The notes beneath the pieces were generated by a model. It had not been told where the DNA came from, searched no databases, and was given only the letters and a program-made list of their open reading frames with translations. 64,000 bases of DNA. Origin: Hyphomicrobiales bacterium. GTDB lineage: Bacteria; Pseudomonadota; Alphaproteobacteria; Rhizobiales; Xanthobacteraceae. Below are positions 12,403 to 21,677 of the stretch, in pieces. The position numbers were made by a program, and so were the translations under genes. Each line of letters starts with the position of its first letter. Within the stretch, counting starts at the first letter, position 1. The stretch covers positions 186,001-250,000 of the forward strand of contig JADJPN010000004.1 of NCBI GenBank assembly GCA_016713235.1. The letters are read 5' to 3'.

Positions 12403-13166
12403 CTATTTTTTCTTCTTCTTTCTCCGCTTCGCTTTAGCCTTGGAGGCCTTCTTAGAATTACTCATTTGTTTCGGTGTTGAGTGAACCTTTAGTTTCATCC
12501 AATCGTGGTCGTATTCGTCTACCTCCATCTGCCAAGCTGTTATGCCTGTGTCCTTCAAGCGCTTAAGAATGTAGTCGCGGCTTTCGCTCGAGATACGTGA
12601 TCCAAAATAAATATCTGTAATCGGTTGCTTCCCATCAATGCGCTCTACACCAACGTTGCCCAGCACGCGCCATTCTCGCTCGTGAGACCAACTCCGTTTT
12701 TTCTGCGAAAGTATCTTTACCGCTGCCGCTTGGAGGCGTTGCTTGCATCGATATTTGAAAGACGTGGTGGAGCGTCGCCATATCCAAGCCGAACTAAACT
12801 CACGTGCTTTCCTAGGCCATCACACAGCTTCTTTGCTGAATAGGAAATGCAAAATCCGGAATGGTGTCCAGCATAGTGTGTCCACATAAGCAGATCGTCT
12901 TTTGTCTCGCTGAAGCAAGCGACGCCTATCAAGCTCTTATTGTTGACTACCCTTTGAAGAGTTTCCTTGTATTCTGCGTCTCCCTTCAATGCGAGTGACG
13001 GTCTGAAATATCCCTCCATAGGGTCATTCATCCGATCAAACGTGGAGCAATAAAGGTAGTTCTTTTTTATTGAATCAATCTCTTGTGCGAGCGCCGCTGG
13101 GCCGCGTGACAATGATCGATATCGGTATAATCGTAACGGCAATATGGGTGGTTCAAGGTGAGCCAT
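12403..13166 (-). CDS. DUF2971 family protein, frame broken once
   Basis: The N-terminal part, LYRYRSLS then YLYCSTFDRMNDPMEGYF, then GVACFSETKDDLLMWTHYAG and HSGFCISY, is the DUF2971 pattern. After about 145 residues the frame breaks near 12730. The expected C-terminal motif follows in another frame (KRSWSHEREWRVLG ... ITDIYFGSRIS). The tail is very basic, with a run of lysines and arginines. Length of about 254 residues equals the family norm, and the span is one base short of a multiple of three. The molecular function is not established; such genes often occur in accessory islands. Confidence 0.75.
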
Positions 13167-13314
13167 TTTTCGCCTCGTAGTAAACCGGGCGACTATAAAC
13201 GGGAGCGTTTAGCTGCCAAGCTTTTAGTTTCTGATTGCGTCTCCCTGTTCGCTAGAATCGGGTAAAATCTGACGGGCTTCTTTGGCGAGACTTTCAACTC
13301 CATTGGGTTTTCAA

Positions 13315-14129
13315 ATGATCGATAGGCGCGTCATTCGTATTGACGACGACTCAAACGATGCCGAGTGGAGGAGTTTTCAAGGTACTCGGATGCTCCCAAT
13401 ATTGTGTTGATCGGCAATCCGGGTTCGGGGAAGTCTTATCTACTTGAAGGCAGTGCTACCCAATCGGGCGGTCGTTTTCTCAGCGTAAGAAAATTTCTAA
13501 ATTTGCCTACTGCAGCACTTAAGAACACTGCACTATTTATTGATGGTCTCGATGAATCTCGGTCAGGTAGAAGTGACAACAGTACGATTGATAAAATCGT
13601 TAGAAAACTTTTTGAATTAAAGCCGTCGCAAGTACGCATCTCCTGTCGTGCGCACGATTGGAGAGGTGGTACGGACTTAGCTAGCTTTAACGATTACTTC
13701 GCGCAGCACGGCGGTGTAACCGCACTTATGCTCGGCGAGCTGACCGAGACTGAACAGCTTGCGATTATTAGGTCGAATGGCATTGCTGAAGCAGAGAGTT
13801 TTATTCAGCAGGCAGAAAAGCGCGGCGTGGCTGAGTTTCTTGGTAATCCGCAAGACCTAACAATGCTTGTGACTATTGTCCAAGAGGGCCGGTGGCCAAG
13901 TTCTAGGCTTCAATTATTGCAGTTGGCCACCGACGTGCTTTTGACGGAGCACAACAAACTCCATCAAGAGAAAAATGATGGCAAATACACATCGTCAGAG
14001 TTGAAAGCGTATGCCGGTGGAATAAATGCGCTGCGACTAATCAGCGATGTGTCAGGAATATCGCTCGAAAATGTAAGTGCTGACAAAATTTTTCCATCAT
14101 TCAGAACGTCAGAACTTCCTGATTCATAG
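13315..14129 (+). CDS. STAND-like P-loop ATPase, N-terminal part of a broken large gene
   Basis: ATG 13315 opens a frame (MIDRRVIRIDDDSNDAEWRSF) that breaks near 13378 and continues as SRYSDAPNIVLIGNPGSGKSY. Walker A is GNPGSGKS, Walker B is TALFIDGLDES, and a sensor-like SCRAHDWR follows. The domain then reads LGELTETEQLAII and EFLGNPQDLTMLV, as in NACHT/STAND-type NTPases. An in-frame TAG at 14127-14129 stops it. Coding sense goes on past the TAG in the same frame (HRVPAEYLAAHWLAQRIS) up to about 14265, where it shifts into the frame of the 14270-17350 gene. I read both as one protein of about 1340 residues. Confidence 0.75.
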
Positions 14130-14269
14130 AAAACTCGTGCTTCATTAAGTCGGAGGGTATTTAGATCGCTGCAAGACGAAGTTGTCGACTATGGGCACCG
14201 AGTGCCAGCTGAGTACCTAGCAGCGCATTGGCTCGCCCAGAGAATTTCTGAGGATTTCCGCTTTCACGT

Positions 14270-17200
14270 GTGCGCGCTCTTATCGGGGTAGATGGGACGC
14301 CCGCGCCAGAACTTCGTGGCCTTCATGCCTGGCTCGCAACCATCGATCACGTATCCGCTCCTACGCTAATCGATAGCGATCCTTACGGAGTGCTTGTTTA
14401 CGGAGACGTTAGCACGTTCCCTGCGCCACTACGGCGTCGTCTGCTTGATGGCCTGGCAAGGCTGGCAGAAGAAGAGCCGTTCTTTCACTCGGCTGACCGA
14501 CTTACTAGCCCGATTGGCGGACTCTCAAAAGACCATATGACAGAACAGTTTCGTGACATTTTAGTCGCGACGCCGCCGGATTTCGCACTGGCATCACTTG
14601 TGTTGGATGCACTCAGTGTTGGTGAGCCTAACTCGAAATTGTTGCATGAGTTGATTGGCATCGTGTTCAGCCAACAAGTGTACGGATTGCGTTACAGGGC
14701 ATTAAAAGCGCTTTTGAATCTTGGGGAGACGGGAGAGGAAGCTTTATCCCAGCGTTATGATCAATTGGGACAGAGTGAATCTGATATAAGAATGCGATCA
14801 GACATTATATCACGTATTTATTCTCGCATTGGTCCTTACAAAGTCGCCTCGCTTCTAAACGAGGTTGCCGATCGTGGTGACGAGGACTTAGTAGGCGGAG
14901 CGCTATACTCTGTCACGCAGTCAATCACTCCAAAAGACGCTGAATGTATTCTGGGTAAAATCAGGCAGCCCAACTATAAGGACATTGCACGAAAAAATTC
15001 GTTTGAGGTTCGATATACGATTGAGCGTTTGATTGAGCTTCTTGTTCTGCAAGGCGACGAAATTACTGACTCTTCTCTTTGGCTGTGGTTGACGTTGTGG
15101 AAAAGTTATCGCCATTCCTATGGAATCCACGAGTCCCAAATTCTGCAAAAGGCCTTTCGTGAGAGACCGGACGCTTTAGCTGCAGTCGTACGGTCGTTCG
15201 CCGAGGGTTCAAGTGATATCTCTTTGAACTCTCCCTTCTCATTTCTGCTTCGCGAGATTGTATCCGCAGAGGACGAAGATCGTGTGCTTCACGATTTCGC
15301 GGCAACGATCTTCGATGATCAACTAGACACGGAGAGAAGAAAGCTCGTCTTGCAACTTGTCATCAGAAGAACGTTTGAATTGGGTTCTTCTGATGCAAGA
15401 AAGCTTTTTGATGAACTGTCAGATTTTGCAGACGAGAACCCTGATTTTCAACCAGTTTTCAATGAGAACAGAGCTTGGCCGATACCACCGTGGCGTAAGG
15501 AAGACGCATTAGAGCGCGCACAAAGATCTTCCGAGCGCTCTGCCGGACTTAAGAAAAGCATCCAAGACTTCAAAGAAACAACCGGAGCCATTCGAGCGGG
15601 CGAACATATTGGGTGGCTCAATTGGCTTGCGAGGCTCTATTACAGCGATTTCGATGAAGAGGATGGCATCGCTGCCCCCAAGATTGCGGAGATGTTCGGC
15701 CAAGATGGGTTTGAAATTGCTTCGGAGGGATTGCGAGCAAGTTTCCGGCGGGCCGACGTCCCTACGATAGATCGAATTAGCGATGCTTCATTCGAAAATT
15801 CGTATCCGGTGGTTTGGCGAGTCTACCAGGCTGGAATGGATGAGCTTTGGCGTGTCACCCCGGATATTGCTTCGATACCAACTGAGGTGTTGAAGGTTGC
15901 AATCGCCTTAGACTTGGTTTGGCCGATTGCAGTGAATGTTGGGAACGAGATCAAGAAAACATCGCACTCTTGGAAGAAATCGGTTCTCGAAAAATCACCA
16001 AACCTAATCAAAGACGTCTACGTTTACATGGCAGAACGTTCCTTCGAAAGGGGTAGCTTAAGAGCGGACGGCCTATACGAGCTTCTAAATACTAATGAGT
16101 TGTCGGAGTATTCCGCTGAAGTAGCTGTTCATTTTCTACAGAAGTTTCCAAATGCTCCGCATGACCAGCTAGCTTCGTTAATTGTTGCAGCACTCCAAAA
16201 CGACGAGGCGCGCACAAAACTTGCTCAAATTTCGCGTGAGAAACAACACTGGAATAATGATAAGTTTAGCGACGAGCAAAAGTCGAAGTGGCTTGCAGCT
16301 GCTTATCTTCTTGTTCCGGGTGATTTTGCTTTCGATGTCAGAGTCAACGATATTTCCAATGAGCTTTTGTTTTGGACGTTTCGAGAATTATCTGGGCGGC
16401 ACTGGCGTCAGAAGAGGTCCGCTTATCCACTCGCGCCCGAGCAGATCGAATTTATAGCAACGCTTGGTGCTAATACGTTCCCTGCTTCTTCAATGCCTAC
16501 TGGTGGGAGTTACGGTGATAGGAATGCTTGGGACGCGAGCGACTTTATAAGAGCGTTGGTAAACGAGCTGTCTACGATAACTACGGTGTCGGCGAGTGAA
16601 GCATTAGATCGATTGAATAATGATGCCGTGATGGCTTCCTATGGCTGGTCTGTGAAACAGGCCGTTGCTCATCAGCGGGGCTTAATACGCGAGGCGCGCT
16701 TCCGTCGACCGACATGGGATTCGGCTGTCGCTGCGCTAATGCGGGGGAGGCCGGCAAACGCGGCTGACCTTCACGCCCTAGTTGTCGATCATATCGACGA
16801 GATTGCCTTAGCGATAAGGACCAAGAACCAAAACCTTTTTCGTCAGTTCTGGAACTTAGGACCTAGTAGTCAACTACTTCGCGAAAGAATCGAAGATAGT
16901 TGCCGCGATATTCTGGCAGAAAAGCTTGAGGCACGTTTGGCGCCTCTCGGCTTAAGCGTAGAGCCCGAAGGTCGATATGTTCAGGATAAACGAGCAGACA
17001 TAGTCGTTCAAAACTCTGACTTCAGAATTCCTATCGAGCTCAAAAGAGATTCACATGCAGACCTCTGGACAGCTGCAGAGAATCAACTTGGCCGTCTCTA
17101 TACGCCTGATCCCCGCTCCGAAGGATTTGGAGTTTATGGAGTCTTTTGGTTCGGTCCGAATAGACAAGGAAAACCGACGGGGCGGGGAGGTCAATTTCCT

Positions 17201-17350
17201 TCGTCTGCAAGTCAATTGCGAGACGAATTGGCTTCAACTGTCCCAGTCTTGAAAAGTAATCACATATCGGTGCGAGTGATCGATGTGTCTGGTGAGCTTC
17301 CCTCGCCAGAAAATTCTTCCACAAAAACAGGAAAACCAAAGCAGAAATAA
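14270..17350 (+). CDS. Helical-repeat and PD-(D/E)XK nuclease part of the STAND-like ATPase
   Basis: A 1026-residue open frame. It begins RALIGVDGTPAPELRGLHAWLA, which joins directly to EYLAAHWLAQRIS of the preceding piece. The middle about 800 residues are helical and repeat-like, a probable sensor domain. The last 130 residues hold a PD-(D/E)XK nuclease core: RAD (D910), then IPIELKRD (E923, K925), then a helix with NQL, then GFGVYGVFWFG. A P-loop ATPase with helical sensor and nuclease effector fits the architecture of bacterial anti-phage STAND proteins such as Avs. The nuclease is C-terminal here, and I cannot assign a named type. The deaminase gene follows 127 bp downstream on the same strand. 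Confidence 0.75.
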   Translation: MRALIGVDGTPAPELRGLHAWLATIDHVSAPTLIDSDPYGVLVYGDVSTFPAPLRRRLLDGLARLAEEEPFFHSADRLTSPIGGLSKDHMTEQFRDILVATPPDFALASLVLDALSVGEPNSKLLHELIGIVFSQQVYGLRYRALKALLNLGETGEEALSQRYDQLGQSESDIRMRSDIISRIYSRIGPYKVASLLNEVADRGDEDLVGGALYSVTQSITPKDAECILGKIRQPNYKDIARKNSFEVRYTIERLIELLVLQGDEITDSSLWLWLTLWKSYRHSYGIHESQILQKAFRERPDALAAVVRSFAEGSSDISLNSPFSFLLREIVSAEDEDRVLHDFAATIFDDQLDTERRKLVLQLVIRRTFELGSSDARKLFDELSDFADENPDFQPVFNENRAWPIPPWRKEDALERAQRSSERSAGLKKSIQDFKETTGAIRAGEHIGWLNWLARLYYSDFDEEDGIAAPKIAEMFGQDGFEIASEGLRASFRRADVPTIDRISDASFENSYPVVWRVYQAGMDELWRVTPDIASIPTEVLKVAIALDLVWPIAVNVGNEIKKTSHSWKKSVLEKSPNLIKDVYVYMAERSFERGSLRADGLYELLNTNELSEYSAEVAVHFLQKFPNAPHDQLASLIVAALQNDEARTKLAQISREKQHWNNDKFSDEQKSKWLAAAYLLVPGDFAFDVRVNDISNELLFWTFRELSGRHWRQKRSAYPLAPEQIEFIATLGANTFPASSMPTGGSYGDRNAWDASDFIRALVNELSTITTVSASEALDRLNNDAVMASYGWSVKQAVAHQRGLIREARFRRPTWDSAVAALMRGRPANAADLHALVVDHIDEIALAIRTKNQNLFRQFWNLGPSSQLLRERIEDSCRDILAEKLEARLAPLGLSVEPEGRYVQDKRADIVVQNSDFRIPIELKRDSHADLWTAAENQLGRLYTPDPRSEGFGVYGVFWFGPNRQGKPTGRGGQFPSSASQLRDELASTVPVLKSNHISVRVIDVSGELPSPENSSTKTGKPKQK

Positions 17351-17477
17351 GAGAGAATTTTATTCCTGCAGGTGCACTTTTCCGACGATGTCCGCACCCG
17401 GCCTTAGCCACCACTTGCCCCGCCTAATCCGCCGTGGCTCCATAGCATGTGCTAAATCGATTCACTGGGCCGTAGCC

Positions 17478-18467
17478 ATGATCACTGACGTTAGAAAACT
17501 GGAGCTGATGCGGGAAGCTATTGAGGAGGCGAAGAAGTCCAAGTCAGAGGATGACCGCCCGAGACCATTTGTCGGCGCTGTGATGTGCGATGACGAAGGT
17601 AATACAATTTTGAAAGCACACCGCGGTGAGATCGACGACGGTGGTCATGCAGAATATACCCTATTCAAGAAAGCGGCGGACGCGGGGATTTCGTCAGCGG
17701 GTAAAACGCTGTTCGTGACGCTTGAACCCTGTACGCGTCGAAACCCCGGTAAGACGCCATGCGCTGTGCGTATTGCAATGAATGGGGTGAAGAGAGTTTA
17801 CATCGGAACAATTGATCCAAACCCAAGCATCATCGGTCGAAGCGAGTTGTTCCTGGTCAACAAGGGCATAGAGGTTGAGCGATTCCCGTACAGCCTCCTG
17901 CGCGAATTAATGGACCTCAATCAGCGGTTTTTTGACGAGTATACGCCGTACTCATTGCCGGTAGTGGAGGGGCTCGATCAAGACGGTCCTGCTAGCGCCA
18001 TTGAGGGGAATAGAGAGACATTACTTCAGACCTCATTGGATTTGATCGCCTACTCAAAAGGTCCAGTTTCAATTTTCTCAGGCGGGTCGTCGTGGACGAG
18101 AGAGTTGCAAGTTGGATTGTTGTTCGCCGCTCTTCAAAAGCGCAAAGTGCGTATCCTTTGCGAAGTTAGCGAGAATGAAAACAAGGAAGAACTTAAGTTA
18201 CGATTTAGCGCTGCGCTGGGAGCAGGTGCGTCACTAGTGATCACTTCTAACAAGCTGGGTATTCGCGGCACATACGTCGGCGAGAATCCTAGCGCAGCAT
18301 CAATGCTTTCTATTGAACGCGCTCCGACGCTACACGGAATGAAACTTTCGGGTCCGTATGAACAAGGACTTCGATCTGCGATGAAGTCCTATTTCGATAG
18401 TGAGTGGGATCAGGGAGAAGTGCATGTGGGAAGTGAGCCAGAGAGTCGAGGCGCTAGAGGTAGATGA
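17478..18467 (+). CDS. RibD-like cytidine-deaminase-fold protein with unassigned C-terminal domain
   Basis: Start set at ATG 17478 (MITDVRKLELMREAI); the open frame runs further back to 17283 without family content. Residues about 1-160 form a zinc deaminase domain. It has GAVMCDDEG, the HAE motif in GGHAEYTLF, and PC-x9-C in EPCTRRNPGKTPCA, followed by IGTIDPNPSIIGRSEL as in the riboflavin deaminase RibD. No RibD reductase domain follows. The C-terminal 150 residues contain GPVSIFSGGSSWTRELQVG, KVRILCEVSE and IRGTYVGENPSAAS, perhaps a PLD-like fold without a clear HKD motif. It lies between the STAND ATPase and a ParB-like gene, which it overlaps. A nucleotide-directed role in defence is possible but inferred. 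Confidence 0.7.
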   Translation: MITDVRKLELMREAIEEAKKSKSEDDRPRPFVGAVMCDDEGNTILKAHRGEIDDGGHAEYTLFKKAADAGISSAGKTLFVTLEPCTRRNPGKTPCAVRIAMNGVKRVYIGTIDPNPSIIGRSELFLVNKGIEVERFPYSLLRELMDLNQRFFDEYTPYSLPVVEGLDQDGPASAIEGNRETLLQTSLDLIAYSKGPVSIFSGGSSWTRELQVGLLFAALQKRKVRILCEVSENENKEELKLRFSAALGAGASLVITSNKLGIRGTYVGENPSAASMLSIERAPTLHGMKLSGPYEQGLRSAMKSYFDSEWDQGEVHVGSEPESRGARGR

Positions 18468-18972
18468 AGTCGCGCACATTCTAAAATCCCGCATTGAGAT
18501 GTACCGAGAAGCAAAATTTGCTCGCGCGGAAATAAATCCAGGCGATCTACGCCTCATGAGTAAGAATATTGAGCGTTACAAGCTATTCCGCATTACAGTT
18601 TTGGAGGAAATGAGGGCGCGGAATAACTTGCCAGAGATGGGCAAGATTGTAGGGTCGCCGTGGCCCTACATGCTTCCTCTCGTCGAAAGACGGCCAGATG
18701 GAAGTCTTGTTGTGATTGATGGTGCTCATCGTGTTTGGCACGCACTCAATCGAAGTGCGCCAAACATTCCCGTTATTCTTATAGATGGTGTAACAGCAGA
18801 CTTGCCCGCCGAGCCTCTGCCTAACTTGGACAGCGTAGTCGTGACGCACCAGAAATGGGCGCGCACTGAGCGTTACACAAACTACAGGCCTGCGTATTTC
18901 CGTCCTGTCCAGGACGCGATCAGAGAAAGGCTGTGGTTGGAAGTGGATAAGTCACAGTTGCCAAAGCTATAG
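18400..18972 (+). CDS. ParB/sulfiredoxin-like protein
   Basis: The core VVIDGAHRVWHALNRS, preceded by MLPLVERRPDGSLVVIDGAHR, is the signature of the ParB/Srx fold (D-G-x-H-R), an NTP-binding or nuclease-like domain. Length is 190 residues from GTG 18400, or 182 from ATG 18424 (MWEVSQRVEA); the ATG is equally plausible. It overlaps the end of the deaminase gene by 44-68 bp, so the two are almost certainly translated together. There is no C-terminal ParB DNA-binding domain. Similar short ParB-fold proteins occur in phage and defence loci. The exact role is unknown. Confidence 0.65.
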   Translation: MSGIREKCMWEVSQRVEALEVDEVAHILKSRIEMYREAKFARAEINPGDLRLMSKNIERYKLFRITVLEEMRARNNLPEMGKIVGSPWPYMLPLVERRPDGSLVVIDGAHRVWHALNRSAPNIPVILIDGVTADLPAEPLPNLDSVVVTHQKWARTERYTNYRPAYFRPVQDAIRERLWLEVDKSQLPKL

Positions 18973-18975
18973 CAA

Positions 18976-20649
18976 TTATTTTTTCGGAGCGGATAATGTT
19001 TCGATTCTCTCCGGTTTAATCCAATCAAGGAAAGTGGGTCTGCCCTCGGCGCAAGAAATTAGGAATACCTTCTTCCGTGCCCTCGTTAGAGCAACAACAA
19101 AGTCACAAATGTTCCTATCTGTGACATTCTTGTCTTTTCCCAACAGTGAACGGTCATCGAAGTGGGTGATAAAAAACGACATCGGCGGAGAGCCCTTTCG
19201 ACCTCATGACTGTTGAAACACGAGTGGAAAATTCTTAAGCCCTTCCCATACCGTTGTCGGTTCGCGTTTTACGATCTTCTGAGTAAGATAATTCCGTGCA
19301 AGTCTCATGCTATCGAGCTTAAGAAGCTTTAGAAACTCATCGAGGGCTTCGTCTTTTAGATCGTCCTTTTCTTCTTTTATTTTTCGGAACGTGGCTAAGG
19401 CTGCTTTGCCTGCCGATCGTGCATTATTGGAAATGCAATCAATAAACGCCAGTGAAGTATCGGCGCTAGATTTTTCACAGTAGCATCAACGCTCTGCTTG
19501 TCCATTAAAAAGGAGAAAGAAGCCTCCAACCGAAGTTGTTCTTGCCGTTATTAGTTTTTGAGAGTGTATCCAGTGCATCGAAAGCAAGATTTGTACTTTG
19601 ATCGTCATCTTCCGCCTTGAAGTTTACTGTGAATCCCTTTGACGACAGCGCTTCTGCAATTTTGACGCAAAAATGCGATGGCGAGGTGACCAGAACACTG
19701 AATTCGCGCTTTGTGACCGCAGCAATCTTCTTTAGTTCGCGTTCTATGAGGAACGGTAAGGCGCTCTGATAATACCCGGAAATGTAAGTGATCTTTGGGT
19801 GGAGCTTTGACTCTTCATCCTTCTCAGGGTGATTCAAATAGCCAAACTTCTTGTCTACTCTGTCCTGAAGAAAGCCTTTAGAAATTGCATTGCTAACCAC
19901 GTCGTTGAAGGCGCCAACGATAACCTCAGTGTTTCTCCCGCATTTATCAAGAGTGAAGGAGAGTATCCAGGAACGACACCACTATAGCGCTCGCGTATGT
20001 GCTTTGTGCTTGCGTGTTTGCGGTCATACAGCGCTTGATTGTCGTCGCCCACGAGTAGCACGGGGCTTTTCTGAGCTAGAAGTTCTATGAAGCGTACTTC
20101 CAGTTCGTTGAAGTCTTGGAATTCATCGACGAATATTTGGTCGAATATCGGAATATCTTTCTGGTTCTTTGCATCGCTAAGATGGGTTACAGCGTCGTAA
20201 ATTAGATCAGCATAGCAATAGTGCTCGTAAAACTTTTGTCGCTTCTTATAGAACGAAATAGCCTCTTCATCGTCTTCTACAAGATGAAATATCTTCCTGT
20301 AGTCGACTGTTTTTCCGGTCACTACCTCATAATCTAAACCTATGATCTCGGTGAGGTGGCTGCTCACAGGAATACTATTCGCTCCGTTCGCTTTGTGCAG
20401 AAGGCTTCGAGCGAAGGCATGCAAAGTCTTTGGTTCTGTCAGGCCGCAAAGCTCCAAAGCCAATTCATCGACCAAGGAATTTATAAAGGTCAGTGTGAGG
20501 GTATTCTTCGAGCGGGCTAATAGTAATTCTTTGAATAACAGGGTCTTCCCCGTGCCTGGGCCTGCAACAACTATTCGTTTTGTGTCCTTGGATTGGACTA
20601 CTTTCTCGAAGAGTGGGTTGTTAGGCTTAGTGGGTTGGCCTTCCGTCAT
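18976..20649 (-). CDS. UvrD/Rep-family SF1 DNA helicase, several frame breaks
   Basis: All main SF1 motifs can be read in order on this strand, though in changing frames. Walker A is VVAGPGTGKTLLF, motif II is IFVDEFQDFNELE, and motif III is LLVGDDNQALYDR. After a break near 19940 comes CGRNTEVIVGAFNDVVSNA. After one near 19505 a helical stretch follows. STVMRSKGLSADVVF lies near 19190, and FVVALTRARKKVFLIS (motif VI) near 19080. The reconstructed product of about 560 residues is close in size to accessory UvrD-like helicases such as GajB, but no GajA-like nuclease adjoins. It converges on the ParB-like gene with 3 bp between them. Confidence 0.75.
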
Positions 20650-20728
20650 TTGATCGCAGCCCCAAAGTCAAAAATTGATTGTCAACAAACTATAAACCTG
20701 CCGTACCACACAAAACACGCAGTCGATC

Positions 20729-21006
20729 TTAGACGCTGATCGAACCTTTTTGAAAATTCAAGTACGTAGCTGACCCTAGTCTAGGCGCGCCTAAAAGTTT
20801 GAGTGGATCGATATCTAAGGCTTTCGCAATTGCAATCAGTTCGGCGACGTCAATACGTCGCTCACCCTGCTCATACTTCGCGACAAAGATTGAGGCTTGT
20901 CGAGCCGACGAGCTACACTCTGCTTGCGTCAAGCCTTGTGACGCCTCGCATCGCGCAATGCCGACGTAAGTCGCCTATAAATTTCGCTCTGAGAGGATTT
21001 AGGCAA
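20729..21006 (-). CDS. XRE-family HTH regulator, frame broken once
   Basis: LTQAECSSSARQASIFVAKYEQGERRIDV is an XRE helix-turn-helix, followed by AELIAIAKALDIDPLKLLG. The N-terminal helix (SEIYRRLTSALRDARRHKA) is in another frame and can start at TTG 21006; the break lies near 20933. About 92 residues is normal for a small phage-type or island regulator. It faces the gene at 21101 across a region with repeated GGATTA/TAATCC half-sites, which are its likely operators. Confidence 0.65.
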
Positions 21007-21037
21007 CCGCCGCTCCCGTTTTGGGCGGCGACCTAGC

Positions 21038-21074
21038 TAATCCTTATTTCGGATTATCCCAAAATAGGATAATC
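21038..21074. promoter_or_regulatory. Operator-like inverted repeats between divergent genes
   Basis: TAATCC (21038-21043) and GGATTA (21051-21056) form one inverted repeat. GATTATCC (21052-21059) and GGATAATC (21067-21074) form a second, overlapping one. They sit between the divergent XRE regulator and the small membrane gene, and the right one ends 26 bp before ATG 21101. This is the usual place and form of an XRE operator; binding is inferred. Confidence 0.55.
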
Positions 21075-21100
21075 TATGCACTCAAAGAACGAGGTGAGCG

Positions 21101-21448
21101 ATGCAGGGGCGATTAGCGCTGACACTCCGATACGTGAGTGTTTTGTTCTTAGGGGTGATGGCAGCAATTGGTGGAATAGAGTTTGCGAATCAGCAGCAGT
21201 TTGTTTCATCAAGTGCGACTGATTTATTGACAAACATCTTGGTTTTACTGGCGGGGGTTTCGGGCGTCGCCGCTCTTGGCGAGGTTGACGAACGTAACAA
21301 AGCGCTTGGTGATGTCGCTAAGTACCGGCAGAGGGCGGAACAGCTTGAGAATATTGTTCGTGGATTATCGACAGCAAAGAAGCTGCCGAAAGAATACGCA
21401 GAGGCTTGGGATCGAATCCACTCAGCGATGCAAATAGGCCGATCCTAG
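21101..21448 (+). CDS. Small two-helix membrane protein
   Basis: A 115-residue protein with two predicted membrane helices (VSVLFLGVMAAIGGIEFA and LLTNILVLLAGVSGVAALG), then a charged cytoplasmic tail with a coiled-coil look (KYRQRAEQLENIVRGL). A good Shine-Dalgarno (GAGGTGAG) precedes the ATG. It is transcribed away from the XRE regulator, across operator-like repeats. Family not recognised. A tightly repressed small membrane protein could be a toxin-like effector or holin-like protein, but nothing in the sequence proves it. Confidence 0.55.
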   Translation: MQGRLALTLRYVSVLFLGVMAAIGGIEFANQQQFVSSSATDLLTNILVLLAGVSGVAALGEVDERNKALGDVAKYRQRAEQLENIVRGLSTAKKLPKEYAEAWDRIHSAMQIGRS

Positions 21449-21677
21449 AGAGCGGTGACATAAAGTTGGTAAAGCGTTCCGAAGATCAAAAAGTAGCGAT
21501 CAAATAGTGAACACACAAACGCATAAGTGCGCGAGGATATTGAGTACGAAACAAACACTGCATTAGTCGCCTTTGAACTATGGATGCTGTGTGTCCCCAG
21601 ATTTGCTTGGTTGGATGAAGGGCATTCTTGATGCTTGCCCGGAGCATTCCCTCAAGGAATCTCTTCGTCGTTTGGTG

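Noticed and set aside
13315..17350. Avs (AVAST) assignment
   Set aside because: P-loop ATPase plus nuclease fits in general, but the nuclease is C-terminal and I could not match a specific Avs type from sequence alone.
18976..20649. Gabija system (GajB-like helicase)
   Set aside because: No OLD-family ATPase-nuclease (GajA) adjoins; the neighbouring large ATPase has a different architecture.
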